Assembly: GCA_963855995.1 (NCBI GenBank)
Contig: OY979723.1
Location: 7,445,013-7,509,012 of the forward strand
Source of the DNA: Muricea muricata
Taxonomy: Eukaryota > Cnidaria > Anthozoa > Malacalcyonacea > Plexauridae
Length of the DNA stretch: 64,000 bases
Direction: 5' to 3'
Shown: piece after piece, positions 49,948 to 61,927 of the stretch
How positions within the stretch are numbered: position 1 is the first letter of the stretch
How the letters are laid out: every line of letters starts with the position of its first letter
Program-made: the position numbers and the translations under genes
The notes under the pieces: model-generated
The model's input: the letters and a program-made list of their open reading frames with translations, nothing else
Databases searched by the model: none
Told to the model about the DNA's origin: nothing

Positions 49948-50020
49948 CTCGTTGATAGCTCAGTCGCGTAGGCGTGCGATTTCTAATACAACAGGCAGGG
50001 GCTCGAATTTGTCTTGCTGT
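49948..50020 (+). repeat. tRNA-derived SINE-like head
   Basis: GTTGATAGCTCAGTCGCGTAGG matches the tRNA A-box/D-arm pattern TRGCNNAGY. GGGGCTCGAATTTG, about 35 nt on, matches the B-box GGTTCGANTCC with changes. The D-arm is irregular, so this is a SINE or pseudo-tRNA rather than a working tRNA gene. It lies after ETS gene 2 exon 2. Confidence 0.55.
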
Positions 50021-50496
50021 GACTTGTTTGTTTTTAAATTAAGTTCGTCAAACGTTTTTTTCTTTACTTATTTCACTTTTATACGGTTTTGACTTGGGTT
50101 AGGGGTAAAGGTGAGCATTAGGGTTAGAGATTGGCGCTAAGCGTGAAATTTTTGTAGCTAAATCTTGATGTCTAGGTCGTTGGAAATGTCAATTTCGCAG
50201 TTGAATCGCATAGCAAGGCATGTCGTGTCTGCATGGATTTTTTATGACACACAGGATATAAAAAATCAGATTTGCAATGCATTTGCAACCCAGTGTCAAA
50301 ATGCAAATGCCACGCCGGAGACAACAAATTTGCTATAGTGCAAATTTATGCACAAATTTGATCATTTGAAAAAAATATATATTCTTCATTTAGACAGATA
50401 TTGCTTCAAAAATTTGCATAATTTGTGCACATATGATGCATTTGTGGCACTTGTATTTTGGCACCCGGGTGCAAATTTTGTGCAAATCTAATTTTC

Positions 50497-50698
50497 CAGT
50501 GGCGGATCCAGGGTAAGCCTAATAAATTACAGCAGCTCAATTTTAATTTCAAAATAACTTTATAACAATGTCATAGGTTATGAATTTCAAAAGAATAAAA
50601 TCTAACCAATGAAGTTGCTTTGAAGGTATTTTAAAATGTAAATATATTCTAGAATGAGCTGTAGTAATTTATTTTGACTTACGCTAGATCCGCCACTG
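50497..50698. mobile_element. hAT-like MITE copy 2 (202 bp), inverted relative to copy 1
   Basis: CAGTGGCGGATCCAGGGTAA at the left and TTACGCTAGATCCGCCACTG at the right. The flanks are TAATTTTC (50489-50496) and TGATTTTC (50699-50706), an 8-bp duplication with one mismatch. The interior matches the reverse complement of 24892-25094 over nearly its whole length. If ETS gene 2 extends downstream, it sits in its intron. Confidence 0.88.
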
Positions 50699-51535
50699 TG
50701 ATTTTCATCCTGTGACATTTGAGATTTGGCCTTTTTATATCCCCCTCCATGCACTGTTTAATTGGTGACTTTTCACGGGATTTATTCTGAGTACGAGTAA
50801 TTACTTTGAAGCCAATAGAGTACGGATTAATCTTAAAAATAATGTAAACAAAACGAGAGTAATAGAATTGACTACGCTGCATTATTGTTCTCATTGTTAA
50901 AATCCTTCTAAAAGCTTTTATTTGCTCATTTTAGTGTCTTGTTATTCGAGTGGATCGAATCGAATATGTGCTATTTCTGTTTTGTTATATTGCCTTGTAT
51001 AGCACCATTATTCACGCACCGTTATGTATTTTCTTATTTTGTTGGAACGAAAAAACGCAAATATATGAAAATCGCAATGAAAATATATGAGATTTATCCA
51101 TTTCTGCGTAAAGCTCACGAGGTCGTCTACTTGTCGTTCGTCCTTATCGTATTGTTTAAAATTATCCACAATTAACTTTTAATAATCGCAATATTATTAT
51201 CAGTGTTTTAAACGCTCTACGGTGTGTCTAGAAAAACTAAGCCCTTTCAAATTCAAATTAACTATGACATATTGTATTAATTTGACAGCTCTAATCCCTC
51301 GTGAAATTAATATCGGTAAATTAAAACACAAGTCACAAGTTCTTTCACAGAGTTTTGTCCTACAAGTACAAAACATTATGTTCTTATATTACCCAACCAT
51401 TCAAAGCAATTAAAGAACTACCTGTACAGTGTGGTTATAGCTATCTCATTGTATTGTCTGAATTGCATTCGACGTAAAGGTAAGCGTAATTTATGGGTAT
51501 TTAGGGTGGTAATACCTTCGAATGGCTTGAGGGTA

Positions 51536-51881
51536 AGGGGCCGATTACATGGACTGTTTTCAGCCCGCACTGAGTTTCAGCCCGCTTAACTGAGCTGAAT
51601 TTGTTTCACTATTACTTGGCAACATTCAGCGCGGGCTGATTTAAAATTCCAGTTCAAGTCCGGGCTGATATTTTGCCTTATTTTGCAGCTTAAAATTTGC
51701 CTAGATCTTTATTGCACTTTTGTCAGACTAGCTCTTCTAAAAAAAATAAAACACGAAAACACAGTAAAACGCTCGCTGCAATTTACTACGGTTTTATAGT
51801 CTTTAGCAGGGCTGACATTCCTGCTCAGCAAACCGGGGTGAAACTCAGCCCGGGATAAGAACACTCATGTAATTGGCCCCT
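51536..51881. mobile_element. Foldback element (346 bp) with AGGGGCC(G/A)ATTACATG termini
   Basis: AGGGGCCGATTACATGGACTG at the left mirrors CTCATGTAATTGGCCCCT at the right. Inner repeats of CAGCCCG(C/G)..CTGA (CAGCCCGCACTGAGTTTC, AAACTCAGCCCGGG) extend the arms. It is non-coding. The target duplication is unclear. Confidence 0.68.
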
Positions 51882-52278
51882 ATATCAGTTGATTTTGTGG
51901 CACTTCATCCGATGTTAAATAATTTCTAAAGGGCAATTAATGCGCCTTAATTCGAGTGAAAATTACATGCACACATGAACAAATTCAAACCGAGAGCATT
52001 TGAGAAGTGATATTTTAAATCCGAGTTAGTGTTTCAGACATAGTTTCTTGATCCACTTGAAGCCAATTAAGTCTAAAACTGTTACACTTACAAGGATTTG
52101 AAAAAACAAAGAAATCGTGCAGTGAAATGTGCGACGCATAAGCGTCTGCATAAGCATCTGCATAAGCATGAGAGTTAAAATTACGAGCATTAACTATCAG
52201 TGGCGTTGTCAGCCCGACGATTTACTCCCGCCATGCATATATTTTCGTGTTCATTGACTGTGGAAACAACAACTACTA

Positions 52279-52651
52279 TACAGGGTGAGTAAAAAAAAAC
52301 TGATGCCCTTTCAGATTCAAATTAGCCGCGAATTTCATTACGGAACATTCCCATAGGTATACAGAGAACAGATCGTGACTAAGTACACAGTACAGGATGC
52401 GTAAAAAAACTGATACTATTGAGATTCAAACTAGCAGCATTGCATTCTTGCAATTTGACAGACGTTGATCTAAAACAAAATCTAATTCCCAGTGGAAGTT
52501 AAAATGCATAATTTTAGCCGTGCAAGAATTGTCAGAAACAAGACAAAGTCAGAAACAAGACAACAATACAGACCCATGGGAATAAACCGTAATGAAATTC
52601 GCAGCTAATTTGAATTTGAAAGAGCATCAGTCTTTTTTTACTCACCCTGTA
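52279..52651. mobile_element. Tc1/mariner-type MITE (373 bp), TACAGGGTGAGTAAAA termini, TA flanks
   Basis: TACAGGGTGAGTAAAA and an adjoining segment (CTGATGCCCTTTCAGATTCAAATTAGC, then GCGAATTTCATTACGG) are mirrored at the right end. TA lies outside both ends (52277-52278 and 52652-52653). An inner half-copy (AGTACAGGATGCGTAAAAAAACTGAT, about 52389) repeats the terminal sequence. A TA target duplication is typical of the Tc1/mariner superfamily. Confidence 0.75.
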
Positions 52652-52992
52652 TAAATGTGGAATCATTATTCATATCAAAACATTTGCATATGGCGGGATT
52701 GATTTGTCGGGTTGGCTTCGCCATTGTAAACTAAGCTAGCAGAACAAAAGTAAATTCTAAAGAATTTTTTCTGCTTCGTCTTCGTAAAGTCGTAATCTCT
52801 AAGGAAAAGTTATTCTTTGTTATGTTGTTTATGCTTATGTCGTTTGTGAGGACCCTGTTGGCTCATGTAATGATATCGACAAAAAAGGAAATTTAAATTG
52901 TGTATATTTATTACGTTCAATGAAGCGTATGCGTAACGCACGCGTTGTTCGTGTGACTACAGTTAGTATTAGCTCGTTTTGGCAAATAAGCA

Positions 52993-54370
52993 TGGCGTCT
53001 GGTTGCAAAAAACAGGAGATTTCAAGGTTCTCAAAGGATGGAAACAATCATTGCGAATGTAAGAAGTGCAATTCCACAAACAATGCGTTATAAAAATCCT
53101 TCCATATTTGAAGATTGGCAAAGTCGCGCGGAAATAAAGCAGTATTGTATGAGAACAACCCTCTCAGGTTAGATCGGCCATGGTTACAAAATTTGGACAC
53201 CGACTTGTGCTCGATGACACCAGTTCCAAGAACGTTAAACTTCGGGCTTTGCAATAAGGACGGGAAGTGCATGGTTTCCTGTGTACACTGCATTTGATAT
53301 TATGTGCTCGTTGAGGAGACATCCAAAAGAAAATGACCGGTGGGCTGCAGCAAATACGTTAAGTAAATATATAACTGAATGTTTTTGTATTTAGGAGTTC
53401 TTTCTAAATACAGCTTACTGTATTTCTTTCTAATACAGCTTATTGCATTTATAAATATTTCTAAATACAGCTTAGTGTTATTAAGAAATATTTTCAAATG
53501 AAGTTTACTGTACTCGGATATATTTTGAATAATTTGTTTTCCGCTCAAGGTCCTTCCAGCTTATAGTAATGGAACTCCTGCTGGTCTAGACCAGCGGGAA
53601 TGCACCTAAATACGCATTTCCAGCCATTTTCTAGCATCTGGAGATCCGCGCGTGGGTACACAAACTCGAATACAGCGTTAAAGCGCTGTAGCACAGATAA
53701 GATATATACAGATAGGGAACTCGCTGGAAATCATGTCCCCACTTTTAATGCGCATGCGCGATGCTCTGGCAAGTGTAATGCACATTTTTTATTAGGAAAA
53801 AGATAGGGAAATGCAAAATTTTGGCAATTAAACGGCGATTTTAGGCGCAATAACCGATCGATCTTTATTTTCTGGATGAATTGTACTGATAAATGGCACA
53901 CTGCGTGTTCTTAGCAAGAAGGAATTCAACGAATTCCCTTTTTAGCGGCGAAAATGAGAAAAGAAATCCCGCAGGAGTGAGAATTCTCAGGCAATCTGAA
54001 GATTCGATTCAGTACTCTGAACTCGAGTTGGAATTTGGCTTAAATGTAAGTTTTTTTTGCACCAGCTCGTATATATGAAATTATCAATATATTTTTGTGC
54101 AGTGCAATGTTGTATCAAAGGGTATTTAAACACTTTTATAGACCAAGGACATGCAAAAACAAAATGAACATCAACATGCACAAACGGTGCCATGGAACAA
54201 GACATGTAGACTTTATTTAACTTATACGATTCCTCTACGCTTAGAACAATGCATTGGTCAATGGTGATTGTGATGCAGCATGCAGAGTTACTGTAAATAT
54301 GAGTGTTAAACTAAACTGTTTTATATTTTATTTTTCTAGATTGCCAATCAATCCTGTTAGATTGCATTAT
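52993..54370 (+). CDS. Weak gene candidate with two or three small exons
   Basis: ATG at 52993 opens MASGCKKQEISRFSKDGNNH-CE and meets an AAT|GTAAGA donor (52993-53056, phase 1). A pyrimidine-containing acceptor (TGCGTGTTCTTAG) near 53922 opens a phase-compatible exon reading ARRNSTNSLFSGENEKRNPA, then VRILRQSEDSIQYSELELEF, to an AAT|GTAAGT donor near 54046. A third acceptor (TTTATTTTTCTAG, about 54340) adds IANQSC and a stop. The second exon could instead start at its own ATG (53893). No family was recognised and the product is only about 70 residues. The composition is protein-like and the splice sites are good, but no homologous support is available. Confidence 0.3.
53693..53795 (+). repeat. 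Left arm of a widely spaced inverted pair (partner 56855-56975)
   Basis: ACAGATAAGATATATACAGATAGGGAACTCGC, then GTCCCCA, then TGCTCTGGCAAGTGT occur here. They recur in the same order on the minus strand at about 56975-56855. The arms are about 3.1 kb apart and diverged between the matching blocks. Confidence 0.65.
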
Positions 54371-54664
54371 TCTTTCAGTTACAGTGAATTAGATACAGGA
54401 GCATACAACTATGGTTAATTTTTTCACTTGATTGTGGAAAACTATTTGATTTTAGTATAAATTTCCAGGTAACTATTGATTTTCCTGCCCTCTGATTTGT
54501 CAAGATCCACTGTTTCTGAAGTGACAGTCACTGGTCAGTGACTATAGCTTTTTGCTTTTTGTCTTTTTTATACAGTAATAAATTTGAAGTGAATTTTTAT
54601 AGAGTTGTGTTGATTATTATTTGTAACTGCCTGGAAATTTATACTAAAACAATTAGTTGCCGAA

Positions 54665-54758
54665 GGCGAGGTGATTACAAGCCTATATTCACTGAGCCGA
54701 AAAGCCTATATTCACTTCGCCTTCGACTCAGTGAATATAGGCTTGTAATCACCTCGCC
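54665..54758. mobile_element. Perfect 32-bp-arm hairpin (foldback element)
   Basis: GGCGAGGTGATTACAAGCCT... (54665-54696) is perfectly inverted at 54727-54758. The loop repeats part of the arm (AAAGCCTATATTCACTTCGCC). The outer flanks AACAATTAGTTGCCGAA / AATTGTTAATT extend it weakly. Similar words near 12436 (GCCGAAGGTGAAGTCATTATT) suggest a family. Confidence 0.75.
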
Positions 54759-56854
54759 AATTGTTAATTATTGGAATGCCTACCAATTTTACATAAGTAT
54801 ATATATAATCTCTACTTACATCAATAGAGATGCTGCACCCCCTGAGAGTGGGACCTACTATGCACCCTACTGAGCAGGGTTACCAGATTTCTTACCATCA
54901 TTGGTGCTGTCACAAAAACAAAGAAAACAAAAGGCAAATACAATGAAAAACAAAGGGCATTGTTAAAAGTTTGGCTAATTTATGCATGCCATCTGGCAAC
55001 CCTGTTACTGAGTAAGTTCAAAATTTTTCTGTGTAAACACTTGCCTGGCAGTTGCTACAATAGTATTATGTTTATATAATTTTACCTTGCCAGAGTGGCT
55101 CAAGGAGTAAACACAAAATTATATAACATGCCTTCAAACTGTGCTGGTTTAATGAAAGGTTTGAAAAAAGTAGCCCAGCCCCCCCCCCCCCCCCCCCAAG
55201 GAAGAGTTTTGCAATTTAATAGGGCTTCCCTTTAAATAGAAAATTTCTTACCAAAGAAAGGAACAATGCATTTATCCATAGTATTTAAAATTTTATATCC
55301 AGATAACTGTAAAAGTAAACATTGGATCATTGGCTGCTTTTTTATTTAGTAATTTTCATGACAGCATGTGGGGTCTATTGCCTGTTTTAGAGTGAGAGTA
55401 TATTATACATTGAGAATGTAATAATTGATAGTTCATTGACATTGAACACATATTTAGTTTTTTTAATAATTTATTAATATCAAGCACTTTTATATAAATG
55501 TGGAATAAATAAACATTTATTAAAACAAACTTTGTATTTTTAAACGTTAATTACACTGTACAGTAGCATCTGTAGTATACATTTTTAAATGTAGTAATCT
55601 CGCATTGCATGTACAAAATTTGTCTTCACAAGTGCCTTTGCTTGCCTTTGAAGTTTGGGAACCAGGAGCTATGTTCAAAGAAGAAGAAAAGTAGAAAATA
55701 CATGAAGGTTCAATGTTTATGACTTGGTTCCAATGAGACATCAAATTTTAAATTCATTTCATAAATATTGAGATTGCTTGAGATTAACTAAATTTAAACA
55801 TATACATTTTATGTCTGATCTTGCATGTATAGTTTGCATACCGAGTCATAAATGTTAAACTCAAATAGCATATATTATTCATACAAAGTAGATTTCATGT
55901 CAAATCCTCAGTGTTTCTCATAGAAAGTTGAAAGGGATATGCCGTGGTTCAACATTTGTGGCCAAATTATTATACCATATCACTTGACAAGTAAAATCAC
56001 CAGTATGACAAAATCAGTAAAATTATTGCAAAATCAGTAAAAATTAGAGTAAAATGCTAAAGTACTGTACCATAGGTCTATGTACAGTAGTGTGTTTAAG
56101 GATTTACAGAACATAATGGCAGAAAATCATCTGACGTTAGACAGAGTAAAAACTAAAGTAGGGCGCATGAGGGCACTGTTGCTCTTTAAACAAAGACAAA
56201 GTTCACCTTACTATCGGGGTTATCCTTGCTTTTGACTATGACCACACTGATTGATTGATATACAGTAGAAAGTGTATATACTCTAATAACATTAATACAT
56301 TATTAAATTTCATGTAAATAGTATTATATATACAAAATTATATTTGTATATTTTAAATTCTTAAGTTTCAAAGTAAAAATATGGCTGCTGGAGCAATAAG
56401 CAGTCACTGCACTGCCACTGGTATTTTCAAATGTGTATTGTGGGCTATTAATTATTAATGGTTTGACCTGTCTTCCTCAAAACGACGAAAAGAATCAATC
56501 AAATTCAATGGCTATTGTTTTAAAATCAACACCTATGCTTTCTTACTAATTTAAAAGACAGGAAAGTAATACTTTTGCCCATTAATTTATCGAAATGGAC
56601 ATGGGATTCTCCTGGGTGATGCGGCAGAACTTCACAAGCACCGAGATTGTAAAATATGGCCATGCGGTGCAAAGTTTATATTATTTTATTCTTCGTATTT
56701 AGCCCATAAATGTACATCTTTTTACATAAAAATAGCCACTTACTATTTACCTTTCAAATTTGAATCCCAAAATGAAGATCGGTGGAGCAACTTCGCAAAA
56801 ATATTTATTTTTGTACTTTCGAACGGGGTTTTCCCTATGCTTTTGACTGAAAAC
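54759..56854. other. AT-rich intergenic region
   Basis: No gene was recognised. A run of 17-18 C occurs at about 55181-55198. AATAAATAAA occurs at about 55504. Most short frames are AT-driven. Confidence 0.4.
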
Positions 56855-56975
56855 ACGACGAACGACACTTGCCAGAGCAATTTGCGTGGCGCGTGGAATG
56901 ACGTGAGCTTGGGGACACAAAAATTGAGGTAATTGAGTGCGAGTTCCCTGTCTGTATATATCTTATCTGTGGCTG
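56855..56975 (-). repeat. Right arm of the widely spaced inverted pair (partner 53693-53795)
   Basis: The plus strand reads ACACTTGCCAGAGCA, TGGGGACAC and GCGAGTTCCCTGTCTGTATATATCTTATCTGTG, the reverse complement of the blocks near 53.7 kb in the same order. Confidence 0.65.
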
Positions 56976-57050
56976 TAGCCTGACTATCATACTCTAAGAA
57001 ATAGAGACTGACATAAACCTCAATCTTGTTAATTCCCTCCCACGGCCGAG

Positions 57051-57730
57051 CTAGTCCGGCAGCTATAGAGGCTCAAAAAAAAACATGTTTACTTACTATA
57101 ATGAAAGGCAGTTCCATTTTTGTTTTATCTTCTTTCTTTAAGGTTAGTAAGTATATTTCACCATGTCGGCCGCGTTTAAATTTCCTGTGGGCTCTTGCCA
57201 ACACATTTTTCGTTAATATTACTAAAAAACTGTATTACTGTCAAAAAAGGTAAAAAAATGGTAATATTTCAAGTTCAATTTTAGAAAAAATATCTTGGAT
57301 CTTCAGAAAGCTCGAAAACAAACTACATACAATACATTTAAGTAGTCACCTAAATTTTTCCAGTTCTTAGTGAGCTATGATTAGTACCCAGGATTTTTGT
57401 GAAACTTTAGCATTTTTTCGTAGTTTGAAGGATCAGTAACTTGAACACCGCTTGAAAAATCGGGGTGACCATTTAAATGCCTTATATCTAGTTTCTTATA
57501 GGCTTTCGGATGATGTTGGTCATTTTTTCTAAAATTGAATTTGGAATATCACCTTCTTACAGTAATACAGTTTTATAGTAATATCGACGGAAAACGTGTT
57601 GGCAAGAGCCCACAAGAAATTTCAACGTGACTGACATGCTGAAATATACTTACTAACCTTAAAGGAACAAGATAAAACCAAAATAGAATTGCCCCTCGTT
57701 AAGTGTATCGGCCTCTAGCTGCCAGACTAA
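57051..57730. mobile_element. Foldback element (about 680 bp) with roughly 190-bp arms
   Basis: CTAGTCCGGCAGCTATAGAGGC at the left mirrors GGCCTCTAGCTGCCAGACTAA at the right. Both arms then share TTTTATCTT, TTAAGGTTAGTAAGTATATTTC, TGTGGGCTCTTGCCAACACG-like and ACTGTATTACTGT segments. The unpaired middle is about 310 bp. The frame at 57026-57253 is an arm artefact. Confidence 0.78.
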
Positions 57731-57982
57731 GTTTATATTCTGCGAATCTCACATAACTGGCAGTAACAATAAATCTAATCATATAGTTCAAAATACTGAA
57801 TACTTTTTAGTATGTGTTTACTCTTATACACTAGTCAAAGCTCAGTCCAGTTTGTGGACTGAAGAAACCAGAGAAATTTTGGCTTTTGTGTCCGGCCATA
57901 ATTTGTATAAAGGTTGAATGCAACGATGGAGCGTGGTATTTTACTCCTATTACCACGTTACACTATACAATGAGCAAAATAG

Positions 57983-58573
57983 AGGCCCTGTTAGGGGGGT
58001 CTTGAATATACCTTATACCTATTATTACGAGGTCATTTATACCTTATACCTAAAATGGCAGACACATTTTTACCCAAAAGTACCCCAGCAATTCTTGTTT
58101 TCTTTTAGTTGAGTTGTACACTATTTCACTCCTTGCAAAAGCATTTACAGGGTTGTTTTCATTCTTTGGACATCACCTGTGACACCTGTGAATTTAGAGA
58201 GTCATTTTTCTCGAAGTTTCCTGTGTAAAAGCGAGAACGTGACAGTTTAATTGCAATTATAATTCGAAAAGCGTGTAACAGTAACCCTTACTTTTAGCAG
58301 ATTTTATATTCTCACAACTTCAACTCTGCAAATTCAGGTTGAGGCTGTCGAGATATTAGAAGCGATCAGTATTGGTAACTATTGACAAATAAATGCTCCT
58401 AAATGCCTCGAATAGCTGACACAAAATGTCTTGTGGTCAGTTTTTGTCATACCTAAAAGTATAACGCCAGTGATCATTTATACTTTATACCCAAAAGTCT
58501 ATCGTTATTTATACTTCATAACTAAAATACTTTGGGTAAATATACCTTGTACCTAAAACCCCTAACAGGGCCT
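57983..58573. mobile_element. Inverted-repeat element (about 590 bp), AGGCCCTGTTAGGGG termini
   Basis: AGGCCCTGTTAGGGG at the left mirrors CCCCTAACAGGGCCT at the right. CAAAATA flanks both ends (57975-57981 and 58574-58580), and the eighth base differs (G/C), so a 7-8 bp duplication is likely, as in hAT elements. Repeated ATACCTTATACCTA-type words sit inside both arms (GGTCATTTATACCTTATACC; ATTTATACTTTATACCCAAA). Confidence 0.75.
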
Positions 58574-58580
58574 CAAAATA

Positions 58581-61500
58581 CAAGCGAAATTCGGCATTAA
58601 TTTAACGTAACAAAAAAGATGGCGGATGTACATTTTACTGGAATGCATTGCGGTTAGAGATCGTTTCAAAGAGCAAATCGTCATCTACTGAAGGACAAGC
58701 GTAACCGAAGAGGTTATGTTCTTTGTTTTGTTGAAGTTAATTATGTCCTCAAGTAGTTTGATGGACAATTAAGGTGTTAAAGACAGTCGATTCTATTTTG
58801 AAGCAAAGTGCTTTATTACTTCTAAAATTAAAACATTATTTCAAGGGTACTGCCGTTATGAGGCGCTCTAAATATTTAGGGAATTTGCCGGATATTCTAT
58901 TCGACTTCCTCTCGGAATAACATCCTATTATAAAGACAAAACGCATTTTACAGTCAGTAGCCGTTAGCCCATTTTATCTTCGATACATCAATGTTATATG
59001 ATGTGGAAATGATTTACCTTTGTATTGCATGGAAAGTTTAAATCGTGTTTTCATGTAAAAAACGCTTTGTTTGCTTTTTAAACTTCAAGATTTGCAAAGT
59101 ATGATATGTAAACTAGGTATCTACACTGTTTGATTTGCTATGCTTATTAATAAATCTAAATCAGAGTTTAATTCAGAAAAATGCTAATGTTGGGCAATCT
59201 CTGCACGTGAGAGCCTCCCGATGTGCAGATCGGATTATCACTGTGCGCTATCTTTAACTGATACATTTTCAACGAAGACAAGACAATTCAAACAAACAGT
59301 TTATTTTTGATATTTATAATCACTATTTAATTATATTGCCTTTGCATGTCGACTTCCTTAGTCGAAACACATCCTATTTTGAAGTGTGCACCGCACACGT
59401 ATATGTAAATAACTAGCTTTGAAATCTAGGGTCCTTACTTTAAAAGCCCAGTAGGATTTCCAAAGGGGCCTAGCCCTAAATATTTACATATATATACTAT
59501 TTTTTACTTTGTAAATATATTATGGGAGTCTTATGAAATCTAATAAAATCTAAACTAAACCTTAAGTTCAAATGTTGTGTCGCCCAGTCGATCGTGGGGT
59601 GACACACGACGTTACAAAATTTCCTGAAGTGCTTTATGTCTATTAAAAAGCATAGCATAAAAACCTACGAAGACTTTGTGATCATGGTCAAAATGAAGCT
59701 GATATCAACAATAAAAATTCTCATGGCCTGCAGTTTAGTTTTTTGTCCAGACACGAGGTTTATGTTGTTTCCCTTGAAAATATAATGCCAACAAGTCGGG
59801 AGCTTTGAGAAAGAATTCAAAATGAAAACACTCGGAAACTATGCTTTCCAAAAAAAAAAACCAAAGCACCTTTTGCACCTAATTCATGCTGATAGTATTT
59901 TGGAAGCACTGGATGTATGCTATAATGCCATACATAGTGATTAGATTATAATTCTTTTCTTTAAATTATCTTTGAGCATTTACATATTATAACACAGATT
60001 GTCGATACATATACGTATATACTGTATGCATCATTACAAATTGCCTGTAAGTTGTAGAAATAAATATTGTATGATTATTTCAATTTGACTGCAATGAAAG
60101 AAATAACCAGTAGGCCTACCCATAATTTCTATGCTTTAATTTATACTTATTATGAACATAAATTATATAGAGACATGAAGAAAAATATTCAATAACTGGA
60201 TAAAAATATTAACCGTAACATCTTTTCCTCTACAAGCCATATTACCTTGATTTATTTTGCAAATCGATTCACAGAATTTGCATTCTTTTGACCTTGTGTA
60301 ACCCACTAATGATAATTTTTTAAGTTTTTTGTTTACATCAACTGAATATACTTTTTTAGATTCTTTTATCAAAACAGATGACTCACGATGAATTAACGAT
60401 TAATTGACCCCACGCATACTTGTGAACACTATTGAAAAATTTGATCATTAAACAATTTTAAAGATTTAGATTGGTACTATTAATTTTCGATCGATAATGC
60501 TAATTAAAATTATGCCTTTATTTCAACTAATTACACCGTATTAGTTAACATCTATTATTCTTCAACAAAAACCTATTGTTTCGTCAGTTTCGGAGGTTTC
60601 GTCCTCAATTCGAGCTTGGGCGGCGTTGCCATGTTGACCGTCGTGGTCGGCTTGCGCTATAAGCAGTTGGAATTGTCTGCATGTTCTGAGTGAAAGGCAC
60701 GCGGGGCTCCTATACAGGTCCTAGACTAATGTATTCTTTTAACGTTGTGAGAAAGCTTGTGATATTTAAATCAAAAATTAAATTAAAATATGCATCTCAG
60801 TTATATTTAAATGTCAAAGCCACAACAATTTTGCAAAGGAAAATGCAAAAAGAAATGTTCAAGTCCGTTAATTTTTCTTTCACTTTATCAGTTACCTGAA
60901 ATTGTAATCAATTCCTCTATTAAAATAGAGCTCACTACTCCACCGACAAAAGAAGCCAGGCGAGCCTGTTATCACCAGATTGCCCAAATTGCATGGATAA
61001 AGCAATTAGGAATATATTATAAAAAGAACATTTTTCGGGTAAAACGTTACGAGCTTGCGAGCTTGTATATAGTTGCATAGAAGAATTTTTAACGTACGAG
61101 TCACACAGCTTACGTAGATAGTATCACGAATCGTTCATAATAAAAATATTTGTAGTGATGGCAGTGACATAAAGGTGGAGTCTACTTACGTAGTTCTTGA
61201 CCGCGAAAATATAGAAACTAAACTATACTCCCAACCGTTGCAATCCATTCCTGGAATCCTCCCAATGTATGGCCGAACTTAAACCACAGTGTAATTGCCT
61301 CCTGAGAGGTACAATGTTATGTCGTCGCAATAATATAACAAGGTAATTTGATCGTTTGGAGGTCAAATTCAAATTATCTTAAAACAAATTGATCTAAATT
61401 GACCTTTGAAGCGCTACGTCATGGCGGTATCAAACCATAAATTTCAATGCAATTTAGGAAACATATGAGACAAAATTGATCTGGTTTGTGTGATATATAT

Positions 61501-61920
61501 AAGCACTTTTTGTTTAAATACGTCATATATAATATTACAATATATTTAGACAGATCAACACACTCCGGTATGATCTGTAGGTTTTTTACATATCATCGCC
61601 AGCGCATGAGCATGAAAGGGTGTTTGAGATAATTTTATACTTAGCGCTTGATACTTAACTTTGTAACCAGGGCGTGGGAAGTAACGACGTAATTTTGGCG
61701 GGGCACACCGTATTATGGGTACACAACAGTAAGATGGCACGTTTTCGAGTATTTAGTAAATGCAAGTTTAACTTTCAGAAAAATCTAACAAAGCCATTTT
61801 TTGTATGGTTATAGTCGTAAGAGTTTTCGTTAAGTTTTCGTACGTTTACCAATTCAGTTCGGTCAAGATTAAGTGGGCACACAAAAAACGAATGGGATAT
61901 TTCCCAACCTATAAACGACC
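58581..61920. other. Intergenic region, no firm gene
   Basis: Short frames exist, including 60811-61080, which opens MSKPQQFCKGKCKKKCSSP and has an acceptor-like TTTCTTTCACTTTATCAG inside it. No family or consistent splice model was found. A CG-richer patch lies at about 60590-60720 (CTTGGGCGGCGTTGCC). Confidence 0.35.
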
Positions 61921-61927
61921 TGTCGAT

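Noticed and set aside
54538-54873. 111-residue plus-strand frame
   Set aside because: It reads through the perfect 54.7-kb hairpin, so part of the protein is a palindrome artefact.
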